NCBI GenBank assembly: GCA_963826145.1
Contig: CAWGVW010000001.1
Coordinates: forward strand, 1,364,001-1,428,000
From: JBGPLJ01 sp963826145
Lineage (GTDB): Bacteria; Pseudomonadota; Gammaproteobacteria; Steroidobacterales; Steroidobacteraceae
DNA length: 64,000 nt
Reading direction: 5' to 3'
Positions 26,704 through 37,740 of this stretch are shown here, piece after piece; within the stretch, counting starts at the first letter, position 1, and every line of letters begins with the position of its first letter. The position numbers were made by a program, and so were the translations under genes. The notes beneath the pieces are model-generated. The model did not search any database. It worked only from the letters and a program-made list of their open reading frames with translations, and was not told where the DNA came from.

Positions 26704-28638
26704 CTAGTCCTCCACTCTATGTAGTCCGCGGCTCGCAATTTCCTTATCGAGCCTCGTGACCAACGACTCAAGCGGCACCGCCCCGAGGTCCTTGCCAGTC
26801 AGGGTGCGTACCGCGAGGGTCTTCGTTTCGACTTCCTTGTCACCCGCTACCAGAAGATAGGGAATCCTCTGCAACGTGTGCTCGCGAATCTTATAGCCTA
26901 GCTTTTCGTTTCTCAAGTCAATCTCGACCCGAAGCCCCTGATTTTGCAGGGTTTCAGCGCATTCACGCAGATATGGCTCCTGACGGTCGGTGATGTTGAG
27001 CAAAACCGCCTGCACCGGTGCCAGCCAAAGCGGCAGCCGACCGGCGTAGTGCTCGATCATGATTCCGCAAAATCGCTCGAGGGAACCGAAAATCGCCCGG
27101 TGCAGCATCACCGGTACGTGCCGCTGGCTGTCTTCTCCGATGTACGAGGCCCCGAGACGCCCGGGCAGGTTCAGATCCACCTGCCAGGTGCCGCACTGCC
27201 AGTCCCGGCCGATGGCGTCCCGGAGCACGAACTCGAGTTTCGGGCCGTAGAAGGCGCCCTCGCCCGGGTTCAACGTGACTTCCACTCCCGCCACGCGACA
27301 GGCCTCAAGCAAGGCCGCCTCGGACCGGTCCCACACGTCGTCGGCCCCCACGCGCTTCGCCGGGCGGTCTGAGAACTTGATCTGGACGTCGTCGAAACCG
27401 AAGTCCTTGTAGATGGCGAGGATCAGGTGGATGCCGCGAACGCGATTCGTCCGTGAGCTGCCCGGGCGTGCAGAAGACGTGAGCGTCGTCCTGCGTGAAG
27501 GCGCGCACGCGCATGAGTCCATGCAGCGCGCCCGAGGGCTCGTACCGGTGCACCTTGCCGAATTCGCAGAGCCGCAGCGGTAGCTCGCGGTAGCTCCGCA
27601 ATCCCTGCCGGAACACCTGGATGTGGCCCGGGCAGTTCATCGGCTTGATGGCGTAGGTGCGCTCGTCCGGCGTCTGCGTGAGATACATGTTCTCGCCGAA
27701 CTTCTCGAGGTGACCCGACTGCTCCCAGAGCGTCGCGTCCATCAGCTCCGGCGTGTTGATCTCGACGTAGCCTGCCTTTGTCTGCGCCTCGCGCATGTAG
27801 GCGATGAGCGTCTGGAAAAGCGTCCAGCCCTTCGGATGCCAGAAGACCGCGCCCGGCGCTTCTTCCTGGATATGAAAGAGGTCCTGCTCCTTGCCGAGCC
27901 GGCGATGGTCGCGCTTCTCGGCTTCCTCGAGCCGGTGCAGATAGTCCGCGAGCTGCTTCTCGTCGGGCCAGGCCGTGCCGTAGATCCGCTGCAGCATCTC
28001 GTTGCGCGAGTCGCCACGCCAGTAGGCGCCAGCGACCTTCATCAGCTTGAACGCCTTGAGCTTGCCGGTCGATGGCACGTGCGGACCGCGGCAGAGGTCG
28101 ATCCAGTCGCCCTGGCCGTAGAGGCTGATTGCCTCGTTTGCGGGGATCGCTCGCGATGATCTCCGCCTTGTAGTGCTCGCCGAGATTCCTGAAGAAGGCG
28201 ACCGCCTCGTCCCGCGCCATGACGCGTGCGATGGACCGGCAGGTCCTTCGCCAGCGATCTCGCGTCATGCGCTTTTCGATCGCGGCGAGGTCCTCCGGCG
28301 TGAACGGGCGCTTGTAGGCGAAGTCGTAGTAGAAGCCGTCCTCGATGACCGGACCGATCGTCACCTGTGCGTCGGGGTAGAGCTCCTGGACGGCCTTCGC
28401 GAGCAGGTGCGCGGTCGAGTGGCGCAGGATCTCGAGGCCTTCCGTGTCCTTCGACGTGACGATGCGAAGCTTCGCGTCGTGGTCGATGACGAAGCTCGTA
28501 TCGACAAGCTTGCCGTCGACGCTGCCCGCGAGAGCCGCCTTGCGCAGGCCCGCGCCAATGCTGGCCGCTACCTGGTCGACGGTGACCGGCGCGTCGAAAC
28601 TTCTTCTGGCTGCCATCCGGCAGCGTAATTGCAGGCAT
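26704..28638 (-). CDS. thrS: Threonine--tRNA ligase (at least four indels)
   Basis: About 644 residues. The start is MPAITLPDGSQK (ATG 28638). One extra T near 28599 shifts the frame to FDAPVTVDQVAASIGAGLRK (TGS domain), followed by the editing domain with ILRHSTAHLLAKAVQELYPD. Further one-base changes near 28255, 28200 and 28150 precede VPSTGKLKAFKLMKVAGAYW. The core continues with MNCPGHIQVFRQGLRSYREL and motif 2 RYEPSGALHGLMRVRAFTQD. Another shift near 27455 leads to FYGPKLEFVLRDAIGRDWQC and motif 3 PVMLHRAIFGSLERF, then the anticodon domain ending RGLHRVED. Zinc residues C, H and H are all present. It charges tRNA-Thr and edits Ser-tRNA-Thr. Essential, so the breaks are sequencing errors by inference. 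Confidence 0.92.
26709..26713 (-). promoter_or_regulatory. Ribosome-binding site of infC
   Basis: GGAGG on the minus strand, 8 bases before the ATA start and only 2 bases before the thrS stop codon (TAG 26706-26704), so it is translated as the last thrS codons. It decides the non-standard infC start. Confidence 0.75.
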
Positions 28639-28659
28639 GTGTCGCGGGCGCTTGAATTC

Positions 28660-28734
28660 TGGTAGGCGCGGCTGGGATCGAACCAGCGACCACCACCATG
28701 TCAAGGTGATGCTCTACCACTGAGCTACGCGCCT
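28660..28734 (-). tRNA. tRNA-Val(GAC)
   Basis: A 75-base cloverleaf on the minus strand with encoded CCA. The acceptor AGGCGCG pairs with CGCGCCT, the anticodon loop is TTGACAT (anticodon GAC) in the stem TCACC/GGTGG, and the T-arm is GCTGG TTCGATC CCAGC. It lies just upstream of thrS and may be read into it. Confidence 0.95.
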
Positions 28735-28795
28735 TCAAAAAGGTCGCCAAGGATACCGAAGGGGGAAGGAGATCGAAAGCGGTCCCTCACGCTGA

Positions 28796-28854
28796 CCCTC
28801 TCGCCGCAAGCGGGAGAGGGAACAGAGCCGCTCCGTCTCCCCGTCCGCGGGGAG
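28796..28854. repeat. Two hairpins between uvrB and tRNA-Val
   Basis: Hairpin 1 (28796-28820) pairs CCCTCTC with GAGAGGG and CCGC with GCGG. It resembles the intergenic palindromes dispersed in many Proteobacteria. Hairpin 2 (28837-28854) pairs CTCCCCG with CGGGGAG around TCCG. They follow the uvrB stop at 28864 and may end its transcript. Confidence 0.5.
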
Positions 28855-28863
28855 CGGCCGTGC

Positions 28864-30890
<2,027 letters not shown>

Positions 30891-30994
30891 GGCGGTGCGG
30901 AAATCGGGGCGCTAAGTCAATTTAGCAGCGGGTGCAAATAGCAGTGGCGGCAGCGCTCCGGTAAAATGCGCGCCGTCCAAAACCCACCTCGAGA

Positions 30995-32213
30995 GTGTCC
31001 GTGAGTCTAACAGTTTCCAAGCGCGTCCAGCGCGTCAAGCCTTCGCCCACGCTGGCGGTTACCGCGCGCGCCGCGCGCCTCAAAGCGGAAGGCAAAGACA
31101 TCATCGGGCTCGGCGCCGGCGAGCCGGATTTCGACACGCCGGTGCACATCAAGCAGGCCGGCGATCGATGCGATCAACGCCGGCTTCACGAAGCTACACG
31201 AACGTCGAGGGCATCAACGAACTGAAGGACGCGATCATCGCGAAATTCAAGCGCGACAACGGCATCGACTACCAGCGCACCCAGATTCTCGTCTCCACCG
31301 GCGCGAAACAGACGATTTACAACCTCTGCACGGCGGTGCTCGACCCGGGCGACGAAGCGGTAATTCCCGCGCCGTACTGGGTGTCGTACCCGGACATGGT
31401 GATGCTCGCGGACGGCTTGCCCGTCATGCCGTAGCGCGGATGCCAGGACGGGCTACAAGATCACGGCGAAGCAGCTCGCCGCGGCGATCACGCCGAAGAC
31501 ACGCCTCGTCATCTTCAACAGCCCCTGCAACCCGACCGGCGCCGCCTACACGAAGGCGGAGCTTCAAGCCTTCGGCGAAGTGCTGAAAGATCATCCGCGC
31601 GTGCTCATCGCCACGGATGACATGTACGAACACATCTACTGGGGCGCGGAACCGTTCTGCAGCCTGCTGACGGCTTGCCCGCAGCTCTACGGACCGCACC
31701 ATCACGATCAACGGCGTCTCGAAGGTTTACGCCATGACGGGCTGGCGCATTGGCTATTGCGGCGGTCCGGTCGAGATCATCACCGCCATGGGTACGATCC
31801 AGGGCCAGTCGACCTCGAACGCCTGCAGCATCTCGCAAAAGGCGGCAATTGCAGCGCTCAACGGCGACCAGAGCTGCGTCACGGCGATGAACAAAGAGTT
31901 CCGCAAGCGCCACGACTTCGTGGTCGCCGGCCTCAACTCGCTGCCGGGCGTCAGTTGCCTGAAGGGCGCGGGCACGTTCTACGCGTTCGCCAACGTCGAA
32001 GGCGCGATCAAGGCGACCGGCTGCCGCGACGACAATGAGTTCTCGGAGTTTCTCTTGAATACGGCGGGCGTCGCCGTGGTTCCGGGTTCCGGATTCGGCG
32101 CACCGGGCCACATTCGCGTTTCCTTCGCAACGAGCATGGCCGTGCTCGAAAGCGCGATAGAAAGAATGGCTAAGGCACTGAATGGGAAGCGTCTCGCGGT
32201 CAGCAATGGCTGA
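30995..32213 (+). CDS. Class I/II aminotransferase, aspartate type (several indels)
   Basis: About 400 residues. The start is GTG 30995 (a GTG at 31001 is an alternative): VSLTVSKRVQRVKPSPTLAV, then IIGLGAGEPDFDTPVHIKQA. One-base changes near 31155-31185 lead to TNVEGINELKDAIIAKFKRD and TGAKQTIYNLCTAVLDPGDE. More changes near 31425-31465 and 31690 lead to TRLVIFNSPCNPTGAAYTKA and finally VSKVYAMTGWRIGYCGGPVE, which carries the PLP-binding lysine. The end is GFGAPGHIRVSFATSMAVLE. This is the I-gamma type aspartate aminotransferase (2-oxoglutarate and aspartate to glutamate and oxaloacetate), often annotated AspC or prephenate-type AspAT. It is divergent to uvrB and upstream of tRNA-Asn. Confidence 0.85.
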
Positions 32214-32276
32214 CCGCCCGTTCTTGACACTCCCGCACCCTTCTCGGAGAATCGCGCGCCTTTGCGACTCGTCCAC

Positions 32277-32351
32277 TCCCCGGTAGCTCAGTGGTAGAGC
32301 GTCGGACTGTTAATCCGTTGGTCGTTCGTTCGAATCGAACCCGGGGAGCCA
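32277..32351 (+). tRNA. tRNA-Asn(GTT)
   Basis: A 75-base cloverleaf with encoded CCA. The acceptor TCCCCGG pairs with CCGGGGA, the anticodon loop is CTGTTAA (anticodon GTT) in the stem CGGA/TCCG, and the T-arm GTTCG TTCGAAT CGAAC is intact. I saw no second copy of the tRNA 3' end nearby. Confidence 0.95.
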
Positions 32352-32549
32352 TCTAAAATAAAGACTTACGTGCGACTTCCCCGCCACTCTCCCCTGAAAA
32401 TAGCCTCGATTTGCAAGTGGATTCGCAATTCGTGTTTCGACCAGAGCAGCATTGTGTTTGCGTGCGACATGCATGCGACGAGAACGGCGCCATCTGACGC
32501 GCAAACGTCAGACAGCGCCTGACCACTACCAGCAAAAGAGGTGCTGACA

Positions 32550-33089
32550 ATGGCTGCACGAAAGTCTATCGAAGTTCGCCAACCCAAGCGCACGGCCGCA
32601 ATCGACAAGCACACGGCCATTCACGAGGCGGGGCACTCGGTCCTGTACGACCGCCTCGGCCTCGGCTGCCGCAGCGCCACCATCAATCGAAATGAGGCTG
32701 AGGGCGAGGAAGGTCACACTGAGCACGGCGGCGAGGAGCAGAACGACGGCATCGCTGAGGAAGCCTTCTTGTTGCGGCATGCTATCGGGTGCTATGCCGG
32801 CGAGGAGGCCATGCGCCGTGCCGGCGTACGCAACCCGCGTGTTGGCGCGGAGAGCGACGACTATGACGCCGTCTCTGCTGTTAACAGGATCACGGACGAC
32901 GCCAAGAGCATTGACTTGCTATACCCGCTCGCCAGGCGGCGCTGCGCGATTCTCGTCAAGCACTACTGGCCAGAGATCAAGGCGGTAGCTGCCGCGCTTC
33001 TCAGCAAGCGCACGCTGACCGGCGAGGAAATCCACGAGATGGTTACCGCATCGGCGAGAAAGCGCCGTGCTGGTGCGCTTTGCTGGTAA
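32550..33089 (+). CDS. Orphan M41 (FtsH-like) zinc peptidase domain
   Basis: A 179-residue protein starting at ATG 32550, preceded by AGAGG. HEAGH (IHEAGHSVLYDRLGLGC, near residue 30) is the zinc-binding helix of peptidase M41. The later helix with ESDDYDAVSAVNRITDDAKS supplies the acidic third ligand, as in FtsH (D in the 'ND...A' helix). The AAA+ ATPase and membrane helices of FtsH are absent, so this is a free-standing peptidase-like domain. An acidic Glu/His stretch (EAEGEEGHTEHGGEEQND) lies between the two parts. It is directly downstream of tRNA-Asn and has no obvious partner. A protease regulator or mobile-element cargo are both possible; the substrate is unknown. Confidence 0.65.
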   Translation: MAARKSIEVRQPKRTAAIDKHTAIHEAGHSVLYDRLGLGCRSATINRNEAEGEEGHTEHGGEEQNDGIAEEAFLLRHAIGCYAGEEAMRRAGVRNPRVGAESDDYDAVSAVNRITDDAKSIDLLYPLARRRCAILVKHYWPEIKAVAAALLSKRTLTGEEIHEMVTASARKRRAGALCW

Positions 33090-33171
33090 GGGGCTCGGTC
33101 TGGACGAGTCTCAGTGCCAATTTTAGATTTCTCGCAACTTGGTTACCCATTCCCGCTGCACCTGCAGCACG

Positions 33172-34512
33172 CTATGGCGCATCGTTGCGCTTCAACGCTC
33201 CGGCGCGCATCGCCCACGCTCGATTGAGAGGGCTTTGCGGCTTCCACGACGAACGCTCCGCGACGAAAGCCTCGGCCAGCGCGCGGTCGCCGATCCGCAT
33301 CGCTGCCTCCGTCAGTGTCCACGAGAAGATGTCACGCTGAGCGTGGCTTCCGCCCAGACGATTCGCCTTGGCGCGGAGCGGGATCAGCAGGTCGATCGTT
33401 TGCGCCCACTCACCACGCCCGAACGCCGCAAGGCCCTCGCACATGGGCAGGCCAATTTCGCGGCTCATCAGAGCGTTCGTGCCGGAACCCGAAGCCGCGC
33501 GTTTCGCCGCTGCGATCAATTGATTTTGCGCATCCCGGCGATCCGCGCCGACGAACGTCATCATCGCGTGCACGTCGTTGAAGGCGTAGACGGCGTGGTC
33601 GATGCGCGTCGTCCATTTGTCGGCGATGTCGCTCCAGCGATTGCCGACGTCGTGGCCGAGAATCCACAGTCGCCACAGGAGCGATGAGCCGTCGACAAGT
33701 TCAAGCGCCTGACCGAAGCCGCCCGCCGAAATCTTGTCGTCGAAGAGCTTCAGTGCGACAGCCGCATCATTACCGTCGAGTGCAAAGAGCGCCTTGTGCC
33801 ACCACAGGTGAAACGCAAACATGCTGTTGGGTGCCCAGCCGTCCGCGCCAGATTCCAGAAAATCTGCTCCTTCCCTTGCGCGACCCTGCATCTCCATGAC
33901 GTGCGCTACGGAATGCACGGCCCAGCCGTCTTGCTTGTTTAACGCCACCGCCGCGAGGCCGTGCTCCTCCGCCTGCGCGTACTCCCCGCTCTCCTCGAGA
34001 CCGAACGCGTACATGCCTTGGATGAAGCCGTAACCGGGTACGCTGCGATGCCAGTGCGGCAGGACACGCGCAACCCGGTCGCGAAGCATGTGCGAATACC
34101 CCATGAAGAAATCGCCGAGTTGCGCGAGCTGGATCGCGAGCAGATCGCGCGGGAAGGCGGTCGAGATTCGGCCCCATAGTTCTGTTGCCCGCTCCCAGTC
34201 ACCGTCGAGCCAGGAGCGCGCTGCGGCGATATAGCCACGCTCGCGGTCATTGGCAGTCGAAGCCAAACGCTCCCCGCCCTCGACGCTTCTCCTCAATTCA
34301 GCTTCGAACACCCGGTCGGTCGCGGTCGCCAGCGCCCCGGCGCGAAATGCATGTGCCAGCGCGAAGTCCGGATGGTCGGCGATGACGGCGTCAACTTCCG
34401 CCAGCGGATCGGCTTGATACGCATGCAGCAATTCAAACGCCCGGTCGAGACGGTCGATGGCGTCCTGCGAGCCGTAGGAGATCGGGTTGCCCCGTTGATC
34501 GACTTTGCTCAT
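33172..34512 (-). CDS. TTC38-like tetratricopeptide protein
   Basis: A 446-residue protein made of helical repeats without a signal peptide. I start it at ATG 34512, since GGAG lies 6 bases upstream; ATG 34518 is also possible. Features of the TTC38 family are AIDRLDRAFELLHAYQADPL, RDLLAIQLAQLGDFFMGYSH, VPGYGFIQGMYAFGLEESGE and AWAVHSVAHVMEMQGRAREG-like HVMEMQGRAREGADFL. FHLWWHKALFALDGNDAAVA follows. Members have no known biochemical activity but are often encoded next to oxidoreductases. Here it follows the Rieske oxygenase by 34 bases on the same strand, so a shared operon and a role with that enzyme is inferred. Confidence 0.75.
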   Translation of the reverse strand: MSKVDQRGNPISYGSQDAIDRLDRAFELLHAYQADPLAEVDAVIADHPDFALAHAFRAGALATATDRVFEAELRRSVEGGERLASTANDRERGYIAAARSWLDGDWERATELWGRISTAFPRDLLAIQLAQLGDFFMGYSHMLRDRVARVLPHWHRSVPGYGFIQGMYAFGLEESGEYAQAEEHGLAAVALNKQDGWAVHSVAHVMEMQGRAREGADFLESGADGWAPNSMFAFHLWWHKALFALDGNDAAVALKLFDDKISAGGFGQALELVDGSSLLWRLWILGHDVGNRWSDIADKWTTRIDHAVYAFNDVHAMMTFVGADRRDAQNQLIAAAKRAASGSGTNALMSREIGLPMCEGLAAFGRGEWAQTIDLLIPLRAKANRLGGSHAQRDIFSWTLTEAAMRIGDRALAEAFVAERSSWKPQSPLNRAWAMRAGALKRNDAP

Positions 34513-34546
34513 CGGCATCTCCAAGGGTAGGGATCGTACGTCCCGC

Positions 34547-35695
34547 TCAAGGTGTGGCGATTGGAGTAGTGCTCGAAACAAACCGGCCGATGCGCTCGCT
34601 CACATAGCGGCGGATATCGAGGTTCCAGTCTTCCATCGGGGAGAGCAGGCCCGACTCGTGTACGCGCGCCGAGATGCCCGCTTGGACCGTTGCGCAGATA
34701 TTCCAGTCCTGCCGGTTTACCAAGTGCCAGAAATCGACGACGTCGGACGGATCAAAGTCCGGCTTCGACATTTCGTGGGGCTCGAACAGGAAGTGGCAGG
34801 TGATTACCGTGCGAGTCGCACTGCGCGGCTCGAGCACGAAGGCCGCGATGTGCTCGCGGGCAACACTCAGGAAGAGATTCGGATAAAGGAGCTCACCCTT
34901 GTGACGCACCTGCTCGTCGGCGTTGAGATCCGGGAACGAGCGCCGGGTCGATGTCCCGCTCGCTGTGAAGGTGTCCGCGCCTGCGCGATGCGGTATGCCC
35001 CGCTCCCAGTCGAGGCTGGCGCCTCCGTTCTCGCGAAACGCCGGCACAATGCGGCATAGCTCCGGATGCACCGGACCGCAGTGATAACACTCGTTGTAGT
35101 TCTCGCAGAGGATTTTCCAGTTCGCATCGACCTCGTAGCGGATCGATTTGGCGATGCGCAACTCCGCGAGCGGATAGCGCGCGAATCGCTCACGCACGCC
35201 GGCTATGTGCTCATCAAACGGCTGCGCCCCGGCCGGTGACAGGTGTACAAAAATAAAACCACCCCAGCAGCCGACGCCAACGTCGTAGAGCCGGATCGCG
35301 CTCGCATCGAAGCCCTGGCCTTCCGTCATGAAGGGCGCGCGCAGGAGGCGCCCGTCGATGTCGTAGGTCCAAGCGTGGTAGGGGCAGAGAATAAGTCCTC
35401 CCGCCATCACGCCACCGCGCACGGGCAAATCGCCGGCCGCGGCAGGTGCTGTGGCACAGAGTCGCGCGCCCCGATGGCGACAGACGTTGTAGAAGGCGCG
35501 TACAGCCCTCTGCATGTTGCGCACGACGAGAATGCTCTGTCCAAGCACATCGATTACGCGATGATCGCCGGGTTCAGGCAGCTCTTCTTCGCGGGCGACG
35601 CACATCCATTCCTTGTAAAAGATGTGCTCGCGCTCGAGGCCGAAGACGTCGTCGCGCCGATACCAGGAAGTCGGCAGGGTCTGCTCGAGTTTCAT
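34547..35695 (-). CDS. Rieske non-heme iron oxygenase, alpha subunit
   Basis: A 382-residue cytoplasmic oxygenase. The Rieske [2Fe-2S] site is CRHRGARL near residue 73 and CPYHAWTYD near 105 (CxH...CxxH). The mononuclear iron site is in ENYNECYHCGPVHPEL (D/N, H and H), with the third carboxylate in the C-terminal DVVDFWHLVNRQDW. Enzymes of this type hydroxylate aromatic rings or demethylate N-methyl and quaternary amines (GbcA, stachydrine demethylase), using a separate reductase. No reductase or beta subunit is encoded nearby, which favours the demethylase-type alpha3 enzymes. A second Rieske oxygenase at 54830 shares the same C-terminal pattern. Substrate unknown. Confidence 0.85.
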   Translation of the reverse strand: MKLEQTLPTSWYRRDDVFGLEREHIFYKEWMCVAREEELPEPGDHRVIDVLGQSILVVRNMQRAVRAFYNVCRHRGARLCATAPAAAGDLPVRGGVMAGGLILCPYHAWTYDIDGRLLRAPFMTEGQGFDASAIRLYDVGVGCWGGFIFVHLSPAGAQPFDEHIAGVRERFARYPLAELRIAKSIRYEVDANWKILCENYNECYHCGPVHPELCRIVPAFRENGGASLDWERGIPHRAGADTFTASGTSTRRSFPDLNADEQVRHKGELLYPNLFLSVAREHIAAFVLEPRSATRTVITCHFLFEPHEMSKPDFDPSDVVDFWHLVNRQDWNICATVQAGISARVHESGLLSPMEDWNLDIRRYVSERIGRFVSSTTPIATP

Positions 35696-35762
35696 GGGAA
35701 GAGCATAGTCACCACGAAGCTCGAAAGCGATCCGTGACCGATGCTAAGGTGCCGGCCTTGCC

Positions 35763-36339
35763 ATGCGAACACGAATCCTCATTTGGGCCGCCTGCCTTCT
35801 TCCCTTCGGTGTTCTGGCTCGGCCACTCACCCCGGACGACGTCTACCGCTGGCAAAGCCTCACCGAGCCGCGAGTCTCGCCGGACGGTCGCTGGATCGCC
35901 TACACGCTCAGCGTCCCGAATCGTTTGAAAGACAGCGATGACAGCCAGATCTGGCTGGTCAGTTGGGACGGCAAGCAGTCGCGCCAGCTGACGCCGCCGG
36001 CCTCCTCCGCGCACGATGCCCGATGGAGTTCGGACAGCAGCCAGATTGCGTACCTCGGCACGGGCACGTCGGAATTCGACGATGAGCAGATCTGGATCAT
36101 CAATCCCGGCGGCGGCCCAGCGCGCCTGGTCACGCGGTTCAAAGGAAGCATTTCGGAATTCTCCTGGTCACCCGACGGCAGGAGGCTGGTGTTTTCCGCC
36201 AGGCCTTCCTCCGGCGACGAGGATGAGGACAAACCAAAGCCGATCGTCATCGACCGCCTGCAATTCCAGCTCGACTACGAGGGCTACCTCACCGGGGAGC
36301 GCGCTCATCTGGTACGACCGCTTTCTGAAGGCCAATTGA
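35763..36339 (+). pseudogene. S9 family peptidase remnant (internal deletion)
   Basis: A signal peptide (MRTRILIWAACLLPFGVLA) leads into an S9 beta-propeller: PRVSPDGRWIAYTLSVPNRL, DARWSSDSSQIAYLGTG and FSWSPDGRRLVFSARPS, then DRLQFQLDYEGYLTGE. Near 36305 the propeller stops. In the next frame the reading is ALIWYDRFLKAN, then a stop at 36337-36339, which looks like the C-terminal helix of an S9 hydrolase. The catalytic domain with the nucleophile serine, about 400 residues, is missing. So an internal deletion seems to have joined the two ends. It could be genuine or an assembly collapse. It is divergent to the Rieske gene and followed at 36347 by an aminotransferase. Confidence 0.65.
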
Positions 36340-36346
36340 GAAGACC

Positions 36347-37678
36347 ATGACTCGGGGCATGCAAAGCTTCTGGGCCAAGCCCGGCGCTCCGGGACTCGAG
36401 CGCGTGAGCCATGCAAAGGGTATTCACGTCTGGGATACAGCGGGCCGCCGCTACATCGACGTCACCTCGGGGCCGGTCGCGGTCAACATCGGTCACGGCA
36501 ACGAACGCGTGCTGCGAGCGATGCGCGAGCAGGCGGAGCGTGTCTGCTTCGCGTATCCGAGCGCGTTCGAGAGCGAAAGCAACGTCCGCCTCACGGAGAA
36601 ACTGACGGCCCAGGCGGGACTCGGTCTCGACAACGCATTCTTCGTCTCGAGCGGCTCCGAGGCCGTGGAGAAATGCCTCCAATTCGCACGCCGCTTCGTC
36701 GCAGCGACCGGCAACGGCAAGCGCCGCAAGGTGATCAGCCGCGACCCTTGCTATCACGGCAGCACCCGCGCGACCGCGGCGCTCTCCGCCGATCCGGGTT
36801 ACGCGGTGCTTCTCGACGAACGCGATGCGCCGGTACTCGTGCCCGCACCGTTCAGCTATCGCACGCCGGCTGGGCTCGATGCCAGCCAATACGCGTCGCA
36901 CTGTGCCGAGGCGTTGCGCGACAAGATCCTCAGCGAAGGGCCGGAGTCGGTGCTCGCTTTCATCATCGAGCCCGTGATGGGATTCTGCGGCGGCGCTGAT
37001 TCCGCACCAGCGAGCTACTACCGGCGCATCCGCGAGATCTGCGACGAATTCGGGGTACTCCTTATCTATGACGAGACCATCAGCGGTGCCGGGCGTACGG
37101 GTCGCTTCCTCGCCGCCCATTGGTGGGATGGCGCCCGCCCCGACCTCGTCACCCTCGCGAAAGGTATCGGCGGCGGCTATTACCCGCTCGCTGCGTTCCT
37201 CGCTCCGCAGCGCATGGTGGACGTCGTTGTCGGCGCCGGTGGATTTCATATCGGACACACGCACAAGGCGCAGCCGCTGGCATGTGCGGTCGGGCTCGCG
37301 GTGCTGGAGGTGACCCAGGACGAGCTGCTGATTGAGCGAGCGCACGATAACGGGCTTTATCTGAGGCAGGTGCTTGCCGATGTGCAGCGGGCGAACGACC
37401 TGATCGGCAACGTGCGGGGTCTCGGCATGCTGAACGCCATTGAGATCGTGGCGAATCCCGCGACCAAGGCGATGCTGCCTCGTGAACTTGACGCAATTGG
37501 CCGGTTGCAGGCGATCGCGCGCTCGAAGGGACTCCTCATCTATGGTCGACGAACGCACGGCGGCAAATTCGGCGACTGGCTGATGGTGACGCCACCGCTC
37601 ATCGCGACGCGCGCCGATATCGACGAGATCGTGGCGGGGCTCGCGGCGACCCTGCGTGAGTACCGCAATGAAGTCTGA
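36347..37678 (+). CDS. Class III PLP-dependent aminotransferase
   Basis: A 443-residue fold type I enzyme. ERVSHAKGIHVWDTAGRRYI and SGPVAVNIGHGNERVLRAM form the N-terminal part. FFVSSGSEAVEKCLQFARRF binds the phosphate, and YDETISGAGRTGRF has the cofactor-contacting aspartate. LAKGIGGGYYPLAA carries the PLP lysine. These enzymes transaminate omega-amino groups such as 4-aminobutyrate, beta-alanine or acetylornithine, or act on aromatic beta-amino acids. The glycine/tyrosine-rich GGGYYPLAA resembles the branch annotated 'aspartate aminotransferase family protein'. The start ATG 36347 is 7 bases after the stop of the broken peptidase. The end meets the palindrome at 37678 exactly. Substrate not known. 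Confidence 0.85.
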   Translation: MTRGMQSFWAKPGAPGLERVSHAKGIHVWDTAGRRYIDVTSGPVAVNIGHGNERVLRAMREQAERVCFAYPSAFESESNVRLTEKLTAQAGLGLDNAFFVSSGSEAVEKCLQFARRFVAATGNGKRRKVISRDPCYHGSTRATAALSADPGYAVLLDERDAPVLVPAPFSYRTPAGLDASQYASHCAEALRDKILSEGPESVLAFIIEPVMGFCGGADSAPASYYRRIREICDEFGVLLIYDETISGAGRTGRFLAAHWWDGARPDLVTLAKGIGGGYYPLAAFLAPQRMVDVVVGAGGFHIGHTHKAQPLACAVGLAVLEVTQDELLIERAHDNGLYLRQVLADVQRANDLIGNVRGLGMLNAIEIVANPATKAMLPRELDAIGRLQAIARSKGLLIYGRRTHGGKFGDWLMVTPPLIATRADIDEIVAGLAATLREYRNEV

Positions 37679-37740
37679 AAAAGGGGACAGAGCCAATTTC
37701 CGGGAAGCCCTCGAACGGAAATTGGCTCTGTCCCCTTTTT
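37678..37740. repeat. REP-like palindrome, copy 1
   Basis: Two perfect 25-base arms (37678-37702 and 37716-37740) begin with five A and GGGGACAGAGCCAATTTCCG; the loop is 13 bases. The element fills the gap between two convergent genes, whose stop codons lie within 3 bases of its two ends. It should act as a terminator in both directions. A related copy lies at 40277-40325. Confidence 0.8.

Noticed and set aside
32277..33171. Integration of a mobile element at tRNA-Asn
   Set aside because: I saw no repeat of the tRNA 3' end and no integrase; the orphan peptidase alone is not enough to call an island.
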